In this document: piece after piece, positions 25,346 to 35,196 of the stretch
Layout of the letters: each line of letters opens with the position of its first letter
Position numbering within the stretch: the stretch's first letter is position 1
Assembly: GCA_964605155.1 (NCBI GenBank)
Contig: CAZSAK010000008.1
Coordinates: 30,056-94,055 of the forward strand
Direction: 5' to 3'
Length of the DNA: 64,000 bases
Source of the DNA: CAZSAK01 sp964605155
Lineage (GTDB): Bacteria; Pseudomonadota; Gammaproteobacteria; SZUA-140
The notes under the pieces: model-generated
What the model was told of the DNA's origin: nothing
Seen by the model: only the letters and a program-made list of their open reading frames with translations
Database searches by the model: none
Position numbers and translations under genes: made by a program

Positions 25346-28176
25346 ACTGATGTAGTTTGCGAAAGCCTGGCCAGCGCCGTATTGAGTTTATCTTCAATAT
25401 TATACTTATAATTTAAATAGTGTATCGACTGCACCTGGTCGCTTGCCTCGTCACCAAGCAGCGTCCGGGGCAGATCTATGTCTGTTATATAGATGGGATA
25501 GGCCATTCCACTTTTACGCTTGTCCAGCACATGCCGGGCCACCTCATCAAAGACCTCCTCGCCGAACTCCAGCGATGTAAATTCCTTCTGATCACAATAT
25601 ATGGAAAACTGGGGTTCACCATCCCCGATAAAATTACCAATTACCTGTATACTAAAGTATCCAACATTATCGGAATCATTCGGCAGATCACTACGAATCA
25701 ACTGGGTCTTCCCGCCCCTTTTGCTTATAGCTTGATAGGATTCGATACTGATTATTTTACGGGATGATTCCTGTTGATTTTCGGATATTTGCATGTCCTG
25801 TCTGTATGTTACCGAATTAAAGAATCTTTTATATTGGGTCAACAGGGTCTGAGCATTCAGATGATTGCTTTTCTGGAAGAATAGCGAACCTCTCTCATCA
25901 ATGACGTATATTTCCGTCCAGCTACCGGTTTGTTTGTAAAACAGCTGAATCACATCGGGCCTGTTGAAACGGTAAAGCATGGATATCATGCTGTCGGACC
26001 TGGCATATCGGTCAAATACGACCGGGCTGTATGAGACACATGGCTGGGCGAGGTAACGTATCAAATCACTGTCCGTTCCTGCCCTGTCGAAATCCAGTTT
26101 GTCATTGTCAATATACAGCACGTAGTAGAAATGTCCGAACCGAAGCACATAACGTGTAGTAAGCGGATACGCCTTGCTGTAATAGATACCTATGATATCA
26201 TCAAAAAGAGCTTTTACCCTACCGGCTATCGTCATACCCCTGCCGCTAGTATAACACTGCGTGATAATGGGAGGCGGGGGTTTGCCCCGTGAAGGCGGGG
26301 ACCACTGCAGATAGTTGCTAAGGCATTTAACAAATCCATCCGCACCCTCATAGCGAAACGTTATCACTTCCTGCCATGTGGTTTGCAATATCTGCTCAAC
26401 CGACAGCACCAGATTTTCTCTCACACCGCCGTAACTCAGGGCATCGGTATGATCCGTCGTCAGATGTTTTCCCTCACGGATATGCGTCATTAACGGCTCT
26501 ACGCCCACATTGATGAATAATGCCGTATTAACGATCTTCGGTGATACCGAAAGCTCCTCCATGCCGGTACCCCTGAGTTCTGCATCGGGAAACAGCTGGC
26601 TGAAACAACGATAGATACTGTTGATATCCTTCAGGGTAATAATACTGTCACGGGTATAGAGCGCAATGACAGTATTGCCGTTCATCAACTTATTAAGAAA
26701 ACACCAGGCAATCAGCTCAATCACGCTGTGGGATCTTTTCAGGGGCTTGATACCGTTGATGTCTTCAATGTTCACTATGCCTTGGAACAATACCCAACCG
26801 GTCTGGGCGCCTGAGCCGGTTTGATGAATGGATAAATGACCTTCCCACACATTGTCGGAGATTCCCCGATTGACGATCTCAATCTTGCCCGTCTTACGTT
26901 CAAATGCAGCGTATAATTTGCGACCAAGGATATTCAAATCGCGCTGATTGATTTTGGTTAGCTCGGAATGCCGCCGAGCAAAGTTTGACAGGAACTGGTA
27001 GCTGGTCGTCAACACATTCACCAGACTCTTGCGTTCCTCAAGTACACGATGGATTTTCCATGCGGGCCTGGAGTCCAGAATTTTAAAATAGTGTTCATCC
27101 CATCCCCATGAGGCGGTTATCTCACGCATCACCTCACGCTGCCAGCTTCTAGACCGGCGATTATCCGGCGTTCCAAGGCGCTCATTCACCTTGAAATAAA
27201 AGCAACGTCTGACTACTTCCAGCCGCTCCGTTTCATCCCTGTCAAGCAGGTATTCCTCGACCTTTCTGTACAACATGACATAAGGATCGATGCTGGCGAT
27301 ATCCGTCACGCCTCTCTGGATAGCCTGCTTGAAGCGCAGGCAAATCAGGTCCGATCCAGGGTATTCATTGGCATAGGCCTCCATCAGCATCAGTTTGAGC
27401 ACTGCTTTGTAGGGCGAGTCAATGCCTTTATAGATCTGCCATAATGCAGCGCCGAAGAATTCCTCCACTGGCGCCTTCGGGATTCCGCCGAAATCTATCG
27501 ATTCATTTTCTCTGATAAATCGTTTGTGTTTCAGATTATAAACGTAGTTGTCGTAGTTTCCCTCTTCATCCGGCGGCACTAGCCACCACAGCGGATAACG
27601 ACCTGCCAGCAAGATTCCGGTACGATAAAATTCCTCGAGCAATAGATAATGTTGCGCGCTGCCGCTGCTTTCCACCGACAATTCCACCTGTTCGCCCTTT
27701 CTGAAATTTTCAGCGTTCATCAAAAAGAAATGCGCTTCGATATCAAAAGACGCTGCCCATTCCTCGATAGCAGTCGCTTTATGCTGGAGTTCGCTCAATT
27801 GTTCCTTGTTAAGATCTGGACGGTGACACAACCAGATATCAAAATCACTGTCCTCTGAATAGGCGATTGTTCCGCTACTTCCCATCAGGAATATTGAAAA
27901 GATGTCATACCGTGCCAATGCCCGCCGCTTGTAATCAAAACTACGTACCAGCTTCTTACCCGCCTCGAGGCTGCGTTTACTCGGAGAATAATCGGATACC
28001 CCGGCAGGTGTATTTTTGGTGATAAAGCCGGGGAAGATCGGATGGTTGGCATGGAACAGGAGTGGCAGTATATCGAGCACTTCCCGTTGCCTGCTGCGCA
28101 GGGAACCCGCTGTACGGTTCAAATGATCACGATTCAGCGCCAGAAAACGTTTTTTAATGGTGTTGATATTGAACAA
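25333..28176 (-). CDS. cyaA: Class I adenylate cyclase CyaA
   Basis: About 947 residues, as for enterobacterial-type CyaA. The N-terminal catalytic half carries the nucleotidyltransferase motif GSSGTIAYSEDSDFDIWLC near residue 100, with the DFD metal-binding pair. The C-terminal half is the regulatory region. It makes cAMP for Crp. A TTG at 28176 is the best start, with CGGAGAA about 5 bases upstream. A TTG at 28194 would add six residues. No ATG is near. E. coli cyaA also starts with UUG, which limits expression. A 376-bp gap separates it from argH upstream. Confidence 0.96.
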   Translation of the reverse strand: MFNINTIKKRFLALNRDHLNRTAGSLRSRQREVLDILPLLFHANHPIFPGFITKNTPAGVSDYSPSKRSLEAGKKLVRSFDYKRRALARYDIFSIFLMGSSGTIAYSEDSDFDIWLCHRPDLNKEQLSELQHKATAIEEWAASFDIEAHFFLMNAENFRKGEQVELSVESSGSAQHYLLLEEFYRTGILLAGRYPLWWLVPPDEEGNYDNYVYNLKHKRFIRENESIDFGGIPKAPVEEFFGAALWQIYKGIDSPYKAVLKLMLMEAYANEYPGSDLICLRFKQAIQRGVTDIASIDPYVMLYRKVEEYLLDRDETERLEVVRRCFYFKVNERLGTPDNRRSRSWQREVMREITASWGWDEHYFKILDSRPAWKIHRVLEERKSLVNVLTTSYQFLSNFARRHSELTKINQRDLNILGRKLYAAFERKTGKIEIVNRGISDNVWEGHLSIHQTGSGAQTGWVLFQGIVNIEDINGIKPLKRSHSVIELIAWCFLNKLMNGNTVIALYTRDSIITLKDINSIYRCFSQLFPDAELRGTGMEELSVSPKIVNTALFINVGVEPLMTHIREGKHLTTDHTDALSYGGVRENLVLSVEQILQTTWQEVITFRYEGADGFVKCLSNYLQWSPPSRGKPPPPIITQCYTSGRGMTIAGRVKALFDDIIGIYYSKAYPLTTRYVLRFGHFYYVLYIDNDKLDFDRAGTDSDLIRYLAQPCVSYSPVVFDRYARSDSMISMLYRFNRPDVIQLFYKQTGSWTEIYVIDERGSLFFQKSNHLNAQTLLTQYKRFFNSVTYRQDMQISENQQESSRKIISIESYQAISKRGGKTQLIRSDLPNDSDNVGYFSIQVIGNFIGDGEPQFSIYCDQKEFTSLEFGEEVFDEVARHVLDKRKSGMAYPIYITDIDLPRTLLGDEASDQVQSIHYLNYKYNIEDKLNTALARLSQTTSVQAS

Positions 28177-28194
28177 GATATTCTCCGAAGACAA

Positions 28195-28570
28195 AGACCT
28201 TAATCCTCTGCTTCCAATGATTACTATCGGCGCAGGTGATTAAAGCTGCAGGACAACCATGGCCACTGGACGGAAAGCCACACAGGCAACCGCAACCAAC
28301 GGGAATAATGATGTTAAAACAAGCAGATAATCGGAATTCGGGCGCCAAATAGTACAATCATACAACGGTTCGACAAGATCAAGTCCGTCTTGCAGATCTG
28401 GTGGTTGGTAATGATAAACAACCCTTACCCTGCAAATTTCGTGTGTTGTCTCGACATGTGCCAAGGGAGATGATCAGGGCAAGCTGCTGAAGCGCGCCGA
28501 ATCCAGCATGAATATTCCTGCATCAGCTTAAGAGCTGATTACGACAGACTGAACCACGCGACTCCACTCA
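28195..28570. other. Intergenic region upstream of cyaA
   Basis: These 376 bases hold no convincing gene. A 6-bp-stem hairpin, TCAGCT-TAAG-AGCTGA, lies at 28523-28538 about 30 bp past the argH stop but lacks a T-run. The short open frames present have no ribosome-binding sites or recognisable sequence. The cyaA promoter must lie here, but I cannot assign it confidently. Confidence 0.5.
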
Positions 28571-29959
28571 TCAGAGCATCGCTCGTGCGCGTTGTATAGC
28601 TGTACGCACCTGGTCGGGTGCCGTACCACCGATGTGGTCGCGTGACTTGACGGAGCCTTCTACGGTAAGGACGTCGAAGACATCCTGCCCGATCTTGGCG
28701 GAAAACCCCTTTAGTTCAACGAGCGACAACTCGGCAAGATCCTTGTGTTTTTCAATTCCAAGTCTCACCGCCTTGCCGACCACCTCATGGGCATCACGAA
28801 ATGGCACACCCTTGCGTACCAGGTAGTCTGCCAGATCAGTGGCAGTTGAAAATCCAGTTAATGCAGCACGTTTCATGTTGGCATGTTTGATCTTCATGGA
28901 CGGAATCATCTCTGTATAAATGTGCAAAGAAGCCTTCACTGTATCCACTGTATCAAACAACGGCTCCTTGTCCTCCTGGTTATCCTTGTTGTAGGCCAGT
29001 GGTTGTGCCTTCATCAGGGTCAACAGGGCAACCAGATTACCGGTGACCCGGCCCGCCTTGCCACGCACCAGCTCAGGAACATCCGGATTCTTTTTCTGCG
29101 GCATTATCGAAGACCCTGTACAGAAGCTGTCAGATAACTCGATAAAATCGAACTGCGTCGATGACCAGATTATCAATTCCTCGGAAAAACGTGACAGATG
29201 CGTCATGATCAATGCCGACGTGGCGCAGAACTCAATAGCAAAATCACGATCACTCACTGCATCCAGTGAATTCCTGGACGGTGTATCGAAACCGAGTAAT
29301 TGCGCGGAATAGGCGCGATCAATTGTAAAACTTGTACCTGCAAGGGCAGCGCTTCCGAGCGGCATAATATTGACCCGTTTACGGCATTCTGTGAGGCGTT
29401 GGTGATCCCGCACCAGCATCTCGAACCATGCCAGCAGATGATGGCCGAAGATGACCGGCTGAGCGACTTGCAGATGCGTGAAACCGGGCATGACGGTGTC
29501 CGCTTCCCTCTCCGCGAGATCAAGCAAGGAAGATTGCAAACGCCGCAGATGGCCTGCAATGGCGTCTATTTCATCACGCAGATACAGGCGCATGTCAGTG
29601 GCTATCTGATCATTACGTGAACGTCCTGTATGCAGCTTCTTGCCTGCCTCTCCGATGCGTTCAATCAGTCGCGCCTCTATGTTCATGTGGACATCTTCAA
29701 GCTCTATCATCCAGGAAAAATCGTTCCGCTCGATATCGTCCCGGATCTCTTCAAGACCATTGATAATCGCCTCACATTCATCAGCTGTCAGTATGCCAAC
29801 ATGGGCAAGCATCCGGGCATGGGCGATCGACGCCTGAATATCATAGGCATACAAACGTCTGTCGAAACCGACGGACGACGTAAAAGCCTCGACAAGACTG
29901 TCGGTCGATTGTGTAAACCGGCCTCCCCAGGGTTTGGCTGACGGGTCCTTTGTCCTCAT
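28571..29959 (-). CDS. argH: Argininosuccinate lyase
   Basis: The 462-residue enzyme of the fumarase/aspartase superfamily splits argininosuccinate to arginine and fumarate. It begins WGGRFTQSTDSLVEAFTSSV and has the LHTGRSRNDQIATD motif, TVMPGFTHLQVAQPV with the catalytic histidine, and the signature GSSIMPQKKNPDVPELVRG containing the catalytic serine. It lies between cyaA and algZ, the same neighbourhood as in Pseudomonas. A 13-bp palindrome, ATGAATTATTCAT (29976-29988), sits just upstream of its start. Confidence 0.98.
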   Translation of the reverse strand: MRTKDPSAKPWGGRFTQSTDSLVEAFTSSVGFDRRLYAYDIQASIAHARMLAHVGILTADECEAIINGLEEIRDDIERNDFSWMIELEDVHMNIEARLIERIGEAGKKLHTGRSRNDQIATDMRLYLRDEIDAIAGHLRRLQSSLLDLAEREADTVMPGFTHLQVAQPVIFGHHLLAWFEMLVRDHQRLTECRKRVNIMPLGSAALAGTSFTIDRAYSAQLLGFDTPSRNSLDAVSDRDFAIEFCATSALIMTHLSRFSEELIIWSSTQFDFIELSDSFCTGSSIMPQKKNPDVPELVRGKAGRVTGNLVALLTLMKAQPLAYNKDNQEDKEPLFDTVDTVKASLHIYTEMIPSMKIKHANMKRAALTGFSTATDLADYLVRKGVPFRDAHEVVGKAVRLGIEKHKDLAELSLVELKGFSAKIGQDVFDVLTVEGSVKSRDHIGGTAPDQVRTAIQRARAML

Positions 29960-30110
29960 AAGTCTTTCTGCAAAAATGAATTATTCATGCAGTATAGCAA
30001 GTTTCGATTTTTTAGTGGGTGGAATTTCTATCATCAGATGCTATGAAGAAATGCTGCATTTTGACCGATAACACAATATGACCCGGAACTTGCCCCAGCA
30101 TAAGGAACAG

Positions 30111-31199
30111 ATGAGCAGCCATCTGAAAGACTTGGCTACAAGCCATTCTGCCAAACGCACGGATGATTCCCTGTTCCTGCCCGATTTTTGTAATATCCGC
30201 ATGGTTTTTGCGGTGGTGATGATCGCCCAGTTGCTCGCCTTCATACTGGTATTGGGACCACAGGGAAACCAGACCGATCGCTGGGTCAACCTAAGTCTGA
30301 CATCGTTGTTTATCCAGTGGGTGGCATTGTCAAGCATCGGCCTATTGTGTTTGTGCAGGCGGGTAATGAAACACTGGGAAAACTATCTGGCAGGTATCAT
30401 CAGTTATCTGCTGGTACTGGCTGTGACGATTATACTTAGCGAGGTTGCATATATCATGACAGAACACAAGGGCTTGCATACCTTGCTGACTGCCTCATGG
30501 CGATCGGAATTTATATTACGCAATCTCGCCATTAGCGCCATTGTCAGCGCGGTCGCACTCCGATATTTTTATGTCCAGCATCAGTTAAAACATAATATCG
30601 TGGCGGAATCGCGTGCCCGCGTACAGGCCTTGCAGGCGCGTATCCGACCTCACTTTCTGTTTAACAGTATGAACACCATCGCCAGCCTTACACGCAGTAA
30701 ACCGGCGCTCGCCGAGGAAGTTGTGGAAGATTTGGCTGATCTGTTCAGAGTCAGCCTGACCGATTCGGATAAACCCGTTACCATTACCAAGGAACTAGAG
30801 TTGTCCCGTCATTACCTGAATATTGAAAAACTCAGGCTGGGACAACGCCTGACCATACAGTGGATGCTGGAAGATTTGCCAGACGATGCATCCATTTTAC
30901 CGTTGACCATTCAACCATTACTGGAAAACGCCATCTATCACGGAATTGAGCCGCTCACCGAAAATGGAACTATCATAATTACAGGTCGCAGGGTGGACCA
31001 ATCAATAGAATTCACTATTTCAAATCCCGTCCCTCCATACTTGCCGGTAACGCGTCGCAACAGTAACCAGATGGCAATGGCAAATATTCGAGAACGCTTG
31101 CTTATACATTACGGCAAGAAGGGATTGCTTGAAACCGGTCATTCTGGTGATAGATTTGTAGCCCGGCTTGTTATTCCCTATGTCAGGGAGAAGCAATGA
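30111..31199 (+). CDS. algZ: LytS/AlgZ-type sensor histidine kinase
   Basis: About 362 residues. Four hydrophobic segments in the N-terminal half (within roughly 40-155) anchor it in the inner membrane. The unusual His-kinase domain follows, with RIRPHFLFNSMNTIASL holding the phosphohistidine near residue 180, then PLTIQPLLENAIYHGIEPL (N-box) and a shortened ATPase region. This is the AlgZ/FimS class. The ATG at 30111 is preferred for its AAGGA just upstream; ATG at 30078 would add 11 residues. The stop overlaps algR by 4 bp (ATGA). Confidence 0.92.
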   Translation: MSSHLKDLATSHSAKRTDDSLFLPDFCNIRMVFAVVMIAQLLAFILVLGPQGNQTDRWVNLSLTSLFIQWVALSSIGLLCLCRRVMKHWENYLAGIISYLLVLAVTIILSEVAYIMTEHKGLHTLLTASWRSEFILRNLAISAIVSAVALRYFYVQHQLKHNIVAESRARVQALQARIRPHFLFNSMNTIASLTRSKPALAEEVVEDLADLFRVSLTDSDKPVTITKELELSRHYLNIEKLRLGQRLTIQWMLEDLPDDASILPLTIQPLLENAIYHGIEPLTENGTIIITGRRVDQSIEFTISNPVPPYLPVTRRNSNQMAMANIRERLLIHYGKKGLLETGHSGDRFVARLVIPYVREKQ

Positions 31200-31936
31200 A
31201 GATATTGATTACCGATGATGAAGAACTGGCCCGCAGCCGGGTGCGCGCCTTGCTGGAGGACATCGGGGATATCAATATAGTCGGGGAGGCGCATAACGGC
31301 AAGGAGGCACTGAACAAATGCCATCGTCTCAATCCTGATATAGTCCTGCTCGATATCCGCATGCCTGGTATGGACGGTCTGGAAACCGCATTGCATCTGG
31401 CCACGCTTGAAAATCCCCCGGCGGTGATCTTTACTACGGCTTATGGTGATCATGCACTTGAGGCGTTCGAGACCAATGCAGTCGATTATCTGTTAAAGCC
31501 TGTCAGGCAACAACGCCTCCGACAGGCACTGGAAAAGACACATCATCTCAACCGCGCCCAGTTGCTTGCCCTTAAGCAGGCCGACAATGAGGACCACATC
31601 AGGACGCACATATGTATCCAGCGCCATGATTCGATACAACTGATCGCGATGTCCGAGGTGATCTATTTTCTAGCTGATCAAAAATACGTGACGGTACGTC
31701 ACACAGATGGTGAAGTACTGATTGAGGAACCGCTGGTTTCCCTGGAACAGGAGTTTGCCGGCAAATTTACCCGTATACATCGTAACGCTCTGATATCAAA
31801 TGCCTTTTTGAAAGGGGTCGAAAAGGATAAGGATGGCACCCATAGCGCCATATTACGTGATTGTGACGAACGACTGACCGTTAGCAGGCGCCATGTTGCC
31901 ATTCTCAGGAAAAAAATACGGGCGATGGGCAAGTAA
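31196..31936 (+). CDS. algR: LytTR-type response regulator AlgR
   Basis: The 246-residue protein has a receiver domain with ITDDEE acidic residues and phospho-acceptor D53 (LLDIRMPGMDG). A LytTR DNA-binding domain occupies about 145-243 and includes YFLADQKYVTVRHTDGE and FTRIHRNALIS. With AlgZ it forms a two-component pair. In Pseudomonas AlgR controls alginate, type IV pili and related envelope traits; targets here are unknown. Its position ahead of hemC copies the Pseudomonas order. Confidence 0.94.
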   Translation: MKILITDDEELARSRVRALLEDIGDINIVGEAHNGKEALNKCHRLNPDIVLLDIRMPGMDGLETALHLATLENPPAVIFTTAYGDHALEAFETNAVDYLLKPVRQQRLRQALEKTHHLNRAQLLALKQADNEDHIRTHICIQRHDSIQLIAMSEVIYFLADQKYVTVRHTDGEVLIEEPLVSLEQEFAGKFTRIHRNALISNAFLKGVEKDKDGTHSAILRDCDERLTVSRRHVAILRKKIRAMGK

Positions 31937-32081
31937 GCGTCCGATAACAGCGATCCCCGATATAAAAACGGGCAGCGACCCTGGGAGCCGTAGCAGGAAT
32001 ATTTGACAGTTCTCATATAACATTTGCCTCGATAAACCTCACCCCGTAGCATTAGGTTTTTTCATACAACAGCAGCCCGAT

Positions 32082-33008
32082 ATGGCAACCCGTCGAATTC
32101 GCATAGCAACGCGCAAGAGCCCACTTGCCTTGTGGCAGGCCGAACATATACAGCACTTGTTGCATAAGTCATATCCAGACTTGGATGTCGAGCTTCACAA
32201 ACTGTCCACCCAGGGCGACAAGATTGTCGACTCTCCCCTGGCGAAAATCGGTGGCAAGGGTCTGTTTGTCAAGGAACTTGAATACAGCTTGTTGAACAAT
32301 GAAGCGGATATCGCCGTGCATTCGATGAAGGACGTCCCTGTGGACCTTCCAGACGGTCTTCATCTGGGCGTTGTACTTGAACGTGAAGAACCACGTGATG
32401 CCTTTGTCTCAAATCATTTTTCGCGCCTTGAAGAATTGCCACAAGGCGCGCGGGTAGGTACCGCAAGCCTGCGGCGACAATGTCAGCTTGCGGCCCTGAG
32501 ACCAGATCTTGAAATCATTAATCTCCGCGGTAATGTCGGCACACGCCTGAAAAAACTCGATGATGGGCATTATGACGCCATCATTCTCGCGTCGGCGGGA
32601 CTGATCAGGCTGGGGCTCGAACAGCGTATCGCACAACAGATCCCCGTCGAACAGTTTCTGCCGGCCATCGGCCAGGGCGTGATCGGTATTGAATGCCGCA
32701 ACGATGACCAAGCCGTTAACTGCTTGATCAGTGTGCTCGGTCACGAACAAACGGGTATATGTATCTCTGCGGAACGGGCATTAAATGCTCGACTTCAGGG
32801 TGGATGTCAGGTACCGATCGGTGGTTACGCACAACTTATGGGCAACACATTGCGGTTACGCGGGCTGGTCGGTCGGCCCGATGGAACCTCAGTCATCCAG
32901 GCCGAAAGGAGCGGCACTCCACAACAGGCGAGCGAACTCGGAATCGCTGTCGCCGATGAACTGCTTCTGGGTGGAGCGGATACAATATTAAATGAGGTCT
33001 ATGGTTGA
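32082..33008 (+). CDS. hemC: Hydroxymethylbilane synthase (porphobilinogen deaminase)
   Basis: The 308-residue enzyme polymerises four porphobilinogens. It starts RRIRIATRKSPLALWQ, has the GDKIVDSPLAKIGGKGLFVKE segment (here in two parts), DVPVDLPDGL and GTASLRRQCQL. The dipyrromethane cofactor is attached to C242 in LQGGCQVPIGGYA. It leads a hemC-hemD-hemX-hemY run; hemD starts 17 bp before its end. Confidence 0.98.
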   Translation: MATRRIRIATRKSPLALWQAEHIQHLLHKSYPDLDVELHKLSTQGDKIVDSPLAKIGGKGLFVKELEYSLLNNEADIAVHSMKDVPVDLPDGLHLGVVLEREEPRDAFVSNHFSRLEELPQGARVGTASLRRQCQLAALRPDLEIINLRGNVGTRLKKLDDGHYDAIILASAGLIRLGLEQRIAQQIPVEQFLPAIGQGVIGIECRNDDQAVNCLISVLGHEQTGICISAERALNARLQGGCQVPIGGYAQLMGNTLRLRGLVGRPDGTSVIQAERSGTPQQASELGIAVADELLLGGADTILNEVYG

Positions 33009-33801
33009 AGATGCCGCAAACGCACTCATTGGTATCTGTGTGCTGGTAACCCGGCCGGCACATCAGGCACAGTCTCTATGCAACAGGATCAAGGCTCTCG
33101 GCGGGAGGGTAATGCGCTTACCCGTCATTGAGATCGATGATCCTGTTGAAGTAACACCGGCAATTGACATCATCAGGCGGCTGGATAATTTCGATATCGC
33201 GGTTTTCATCAGCGGCAACGCCGTGGAAAAGGGCCTTGCATTGGTCAATACCTACGGTCACTGGCCGGAACACCTCAAAATCGCCGCTGTTGGCAAACAT
33301 ACCGCCGAGATATTACAGCAGCACGACATTCATATTGACATTATGCCTCAACAACAATTCAACAGTGAGGGGCTACTGGCAGTTGAGGATCTGCAACAGC
33401 TAGATAACAAACAAATCGTTATTTTCAGGGGTCAGGGTGGCAGGGAATTGCTGGCCCAATCTCTCAGGCAACGCGGGGCTCAGGTGGAATACGCCGAGGT
33501 GTATCGTCGTATCAAGCCCGAGTGCGATACCAGCAAGGTACAACAGGCGGGTTTAAGTGGGGCTGTCGATATTGCCATCGTCACCAGCAACGAGGGTCTG
33601 CAAAATCTTTATGACATGATAGGCGAACCCGGACGCCGCTGGTTGCTCCATACACCGCTCGTTGTCATCAGTCAACGCACCGCCGAACTCGCGCAGAAAT
33701 TGGGCTTCAAGTCATCTGTTATCGCCAAACAGGCCAGTGACAAGGGTTTAGCAGATGCCGTAAAAGAATGGTATGCTATCCACTCTTCCGCCGGAAAATA
33801 A
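32992..33801 (+). CDS. hemD: Uroporphyrinogen-III synthase
   Basis: The 269-residue two-lobed enzyme cyclises hydroxymethylbilane with inversion of ring D. The family is poorly conserved, but the VLVTRPAHQAQSL start, FISGNAVEKGL, FRGQGGRELLAQSLRQRGAQVEYAEVYRR region (seen in pieces) and AIVTSNEGLQNL are typical. Overlap with hemC and the following hemX/hemY confirm it. An alternative ATG at 33001 would shorten it by three residues. Confidence 0.95.
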   Translation: MRSMVEDAANALIGICVLVTRPAHQAQSLCNRIKALGGRVMRLPVIEIDDPVEVTPAIDIIRRLDNFDIAVFISGNAVEKGLALVNTYGHWPEHLKIAAVGKHTAEILQQHDIHIDIMPQQQFNSEGLLAVEDLQQLDNKQIVIFRGQGGRELLAQSLRQRGAQVEYAEVYRRIKPECDTSKVQQAGLSGAVDIAIVTSNEGLQNLYDMIGEPGRRWLLHTPLVVISQRTAELAQKLGFKSSVIAKQASDKGLADAVKEWYAIHSSAGK

Positions 33802-33880
33802 AAAAAGAGGCCAAAAGATTCAGAGCGGAAAATCCAACACAAGCTGGCATCATGCGGGAGGATTTTCGAGGGGACGTGAT

Positions 33881-35188
33881 ATGAACGATAACAAGGATAA
33901 TCAGCCTGTAACTGATTCCAAGGCTCAAACGCGTAAACATGAGAGCAAGCCAGGGAAACCCAGAAGCAACGCTGAAACCAAACAACCGTCAAAAAAGCCA
34001 TCACCCACCGCTCACACCCTCCTGCGGCGAACCGGAACCATCCTGTCGATCATTGCCCTGCTTATTGCGGCGACAGGTATTTCTGCGAGCTATCTTCTAT
34101 GGCAGCAATTACAGGATACTAGACAATCACTGACAAGCCGGGATAAACATACCCGTTCATCCATCGAAGAGGTTCAATCCGTCGTTTCTGACCTGCAGAC
34201 AAAGACGGATTCACTTGAATCCCAACTAGACAAAAATCTTGAACAAGAGATTCGGCAAATCGGCAATGAACAGCAAAATCTGCAGGCTTCATTGCAGTCT
34301 CTGCAGGCACAGCTCGGCAAGGACAGGCCGGATGACTGGATGCTGGCCGAGGCCGAATATCTGCTGCATATCGCCAATCACCGCCTGCAGCTTGAACATG
34401 ACATCAACACCGCGATTGTCGCACTGTCCATTGCCGACACACGTCTGCGCGATATCGGCAACCCTGCATTGACAGATGTGAGAAAAGCCCTGTCTGAAGA
34501 AATCACTGCACTTGAGGGCGTGAATACACCGGATATCACCGGCATGGGGCTGACCCTGCACAGCCTTGAGGAGCACGTGGCACAGCTACCGGTCAAAGGC
34601 GAATCCGGTACTGGAATACAACAGACCGCAGCGGGCGGATTGGCTGAGACTGAATCGGGCGAAGAGACCGGCGGCTTCAAAGCATTTATGAGCCGGGTCT
34701 GGACATCGCTTAAAAGCCTGGTGACGATTCGCCGTGTCGATGAGGATGCCACACCCCTGCTGCCACCCGAACAACGCGCCTTTCTCAAACAAAATCTGCG
34801 TCTGCAACTGGAAACCGCGCGGCTGTCGTTGTTCCGACGTGATAACACGAGTTTCCATACCAGTCTTGACACTGCGAACGATTGGCTGACGCACTATTTC
34901 GATACCGGAGCAGCAGCGACCACCAATATGCTCGATACCATTACCCGGCTCAATAAGGTGAATATCGACGTACCCGTGCCTGATATCTCGAATTCCTTGA
35001 ATATCCTGCATAAGATACTCGCACAAAAATCAGTACACGTGATAAGAAATCAAGGCAAGAACGAAGCTGATGCCTCCTCTGCGACATCTTCCGCCCAAAA
35101 CGGAAGCGCATCAAATACCTCAGCAGGACCCGATGGCGCAGATGCCGCGAAGGCTAACGAGGACAGCAACCAACAGAAAACGAATTAA
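33881..35188 (+). CDS. hemX: HemX-type membrane protein
   Basis: About 435 residues. A Lys/Ser/Pro-rich cytosolic N-terminus (1-45) precedes one membrane helix (about 48-72, ILSIIALLIAATGISASYLLW). A long coiled-coil (SIEEVQSVVSDLQTKTDSL onwards) and the HemX domain lie in the periplasm, and the tail is Ser/Ala/Asp-rich. The family is often labelled uroporphyrinogen methyltransferase but contains no methylase motif; its role is unsettled. ATG 33881 has GAGGGGA upstream. An in-frame ATG at 33773 lies inside hemD. Confidence 0.92.
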   Translation: MNDNKDNQPVTDSKAQTRKHESKPGKPRSNAETKQPSKKPSPTAHTLLRRTGTILSIIALLIAATGISASYLLWQQLQDTRQSLTSRDKHTRSSIEEVQSVVSDLQTKTDSLESQLDKNLEQEIRQIGNEQQNLQASLQSLQAQLGKDRPDDWMLAEAEYLLHIANHRLQLEHDINTAIVALSIADTRLRDIGNPALTDVRKALSEEITALEGVNTPDITGMGLTLHSLEEHVAQLPVKGESGTGIQQTAAGGLAETESGEETGGFKAFMSRVWTSLKSLVTIRRVDEDATPLLPPEQRAFLKQNLRLQLETARLSLFRRDNTSFHTSLDTANDWLTHYFDTGAAATTNMLDTITRLNKVNIDVPVPDISNSLNILHKILAQKSVHVIRNQGKNEADASSATSSAQNGSASNTSAGPDGADAAKANEDSNQQKTN

Positions 35189-35196
35189 CACGCGCC

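Noticed and set aside
28195..28464. Minus-strand frames of 67-74 codons upstream of cyaA
   Set aside because: No ribosome-binding site and no recognisable sequence; they overlap each other in different frames.
33881..35188. Uroporphyrinogen-III methyltransferase activity for HemX
   Set aside because: No SAM-binding methylase motif is present; the protein is a one-span membrane protein with a coiled-coil.
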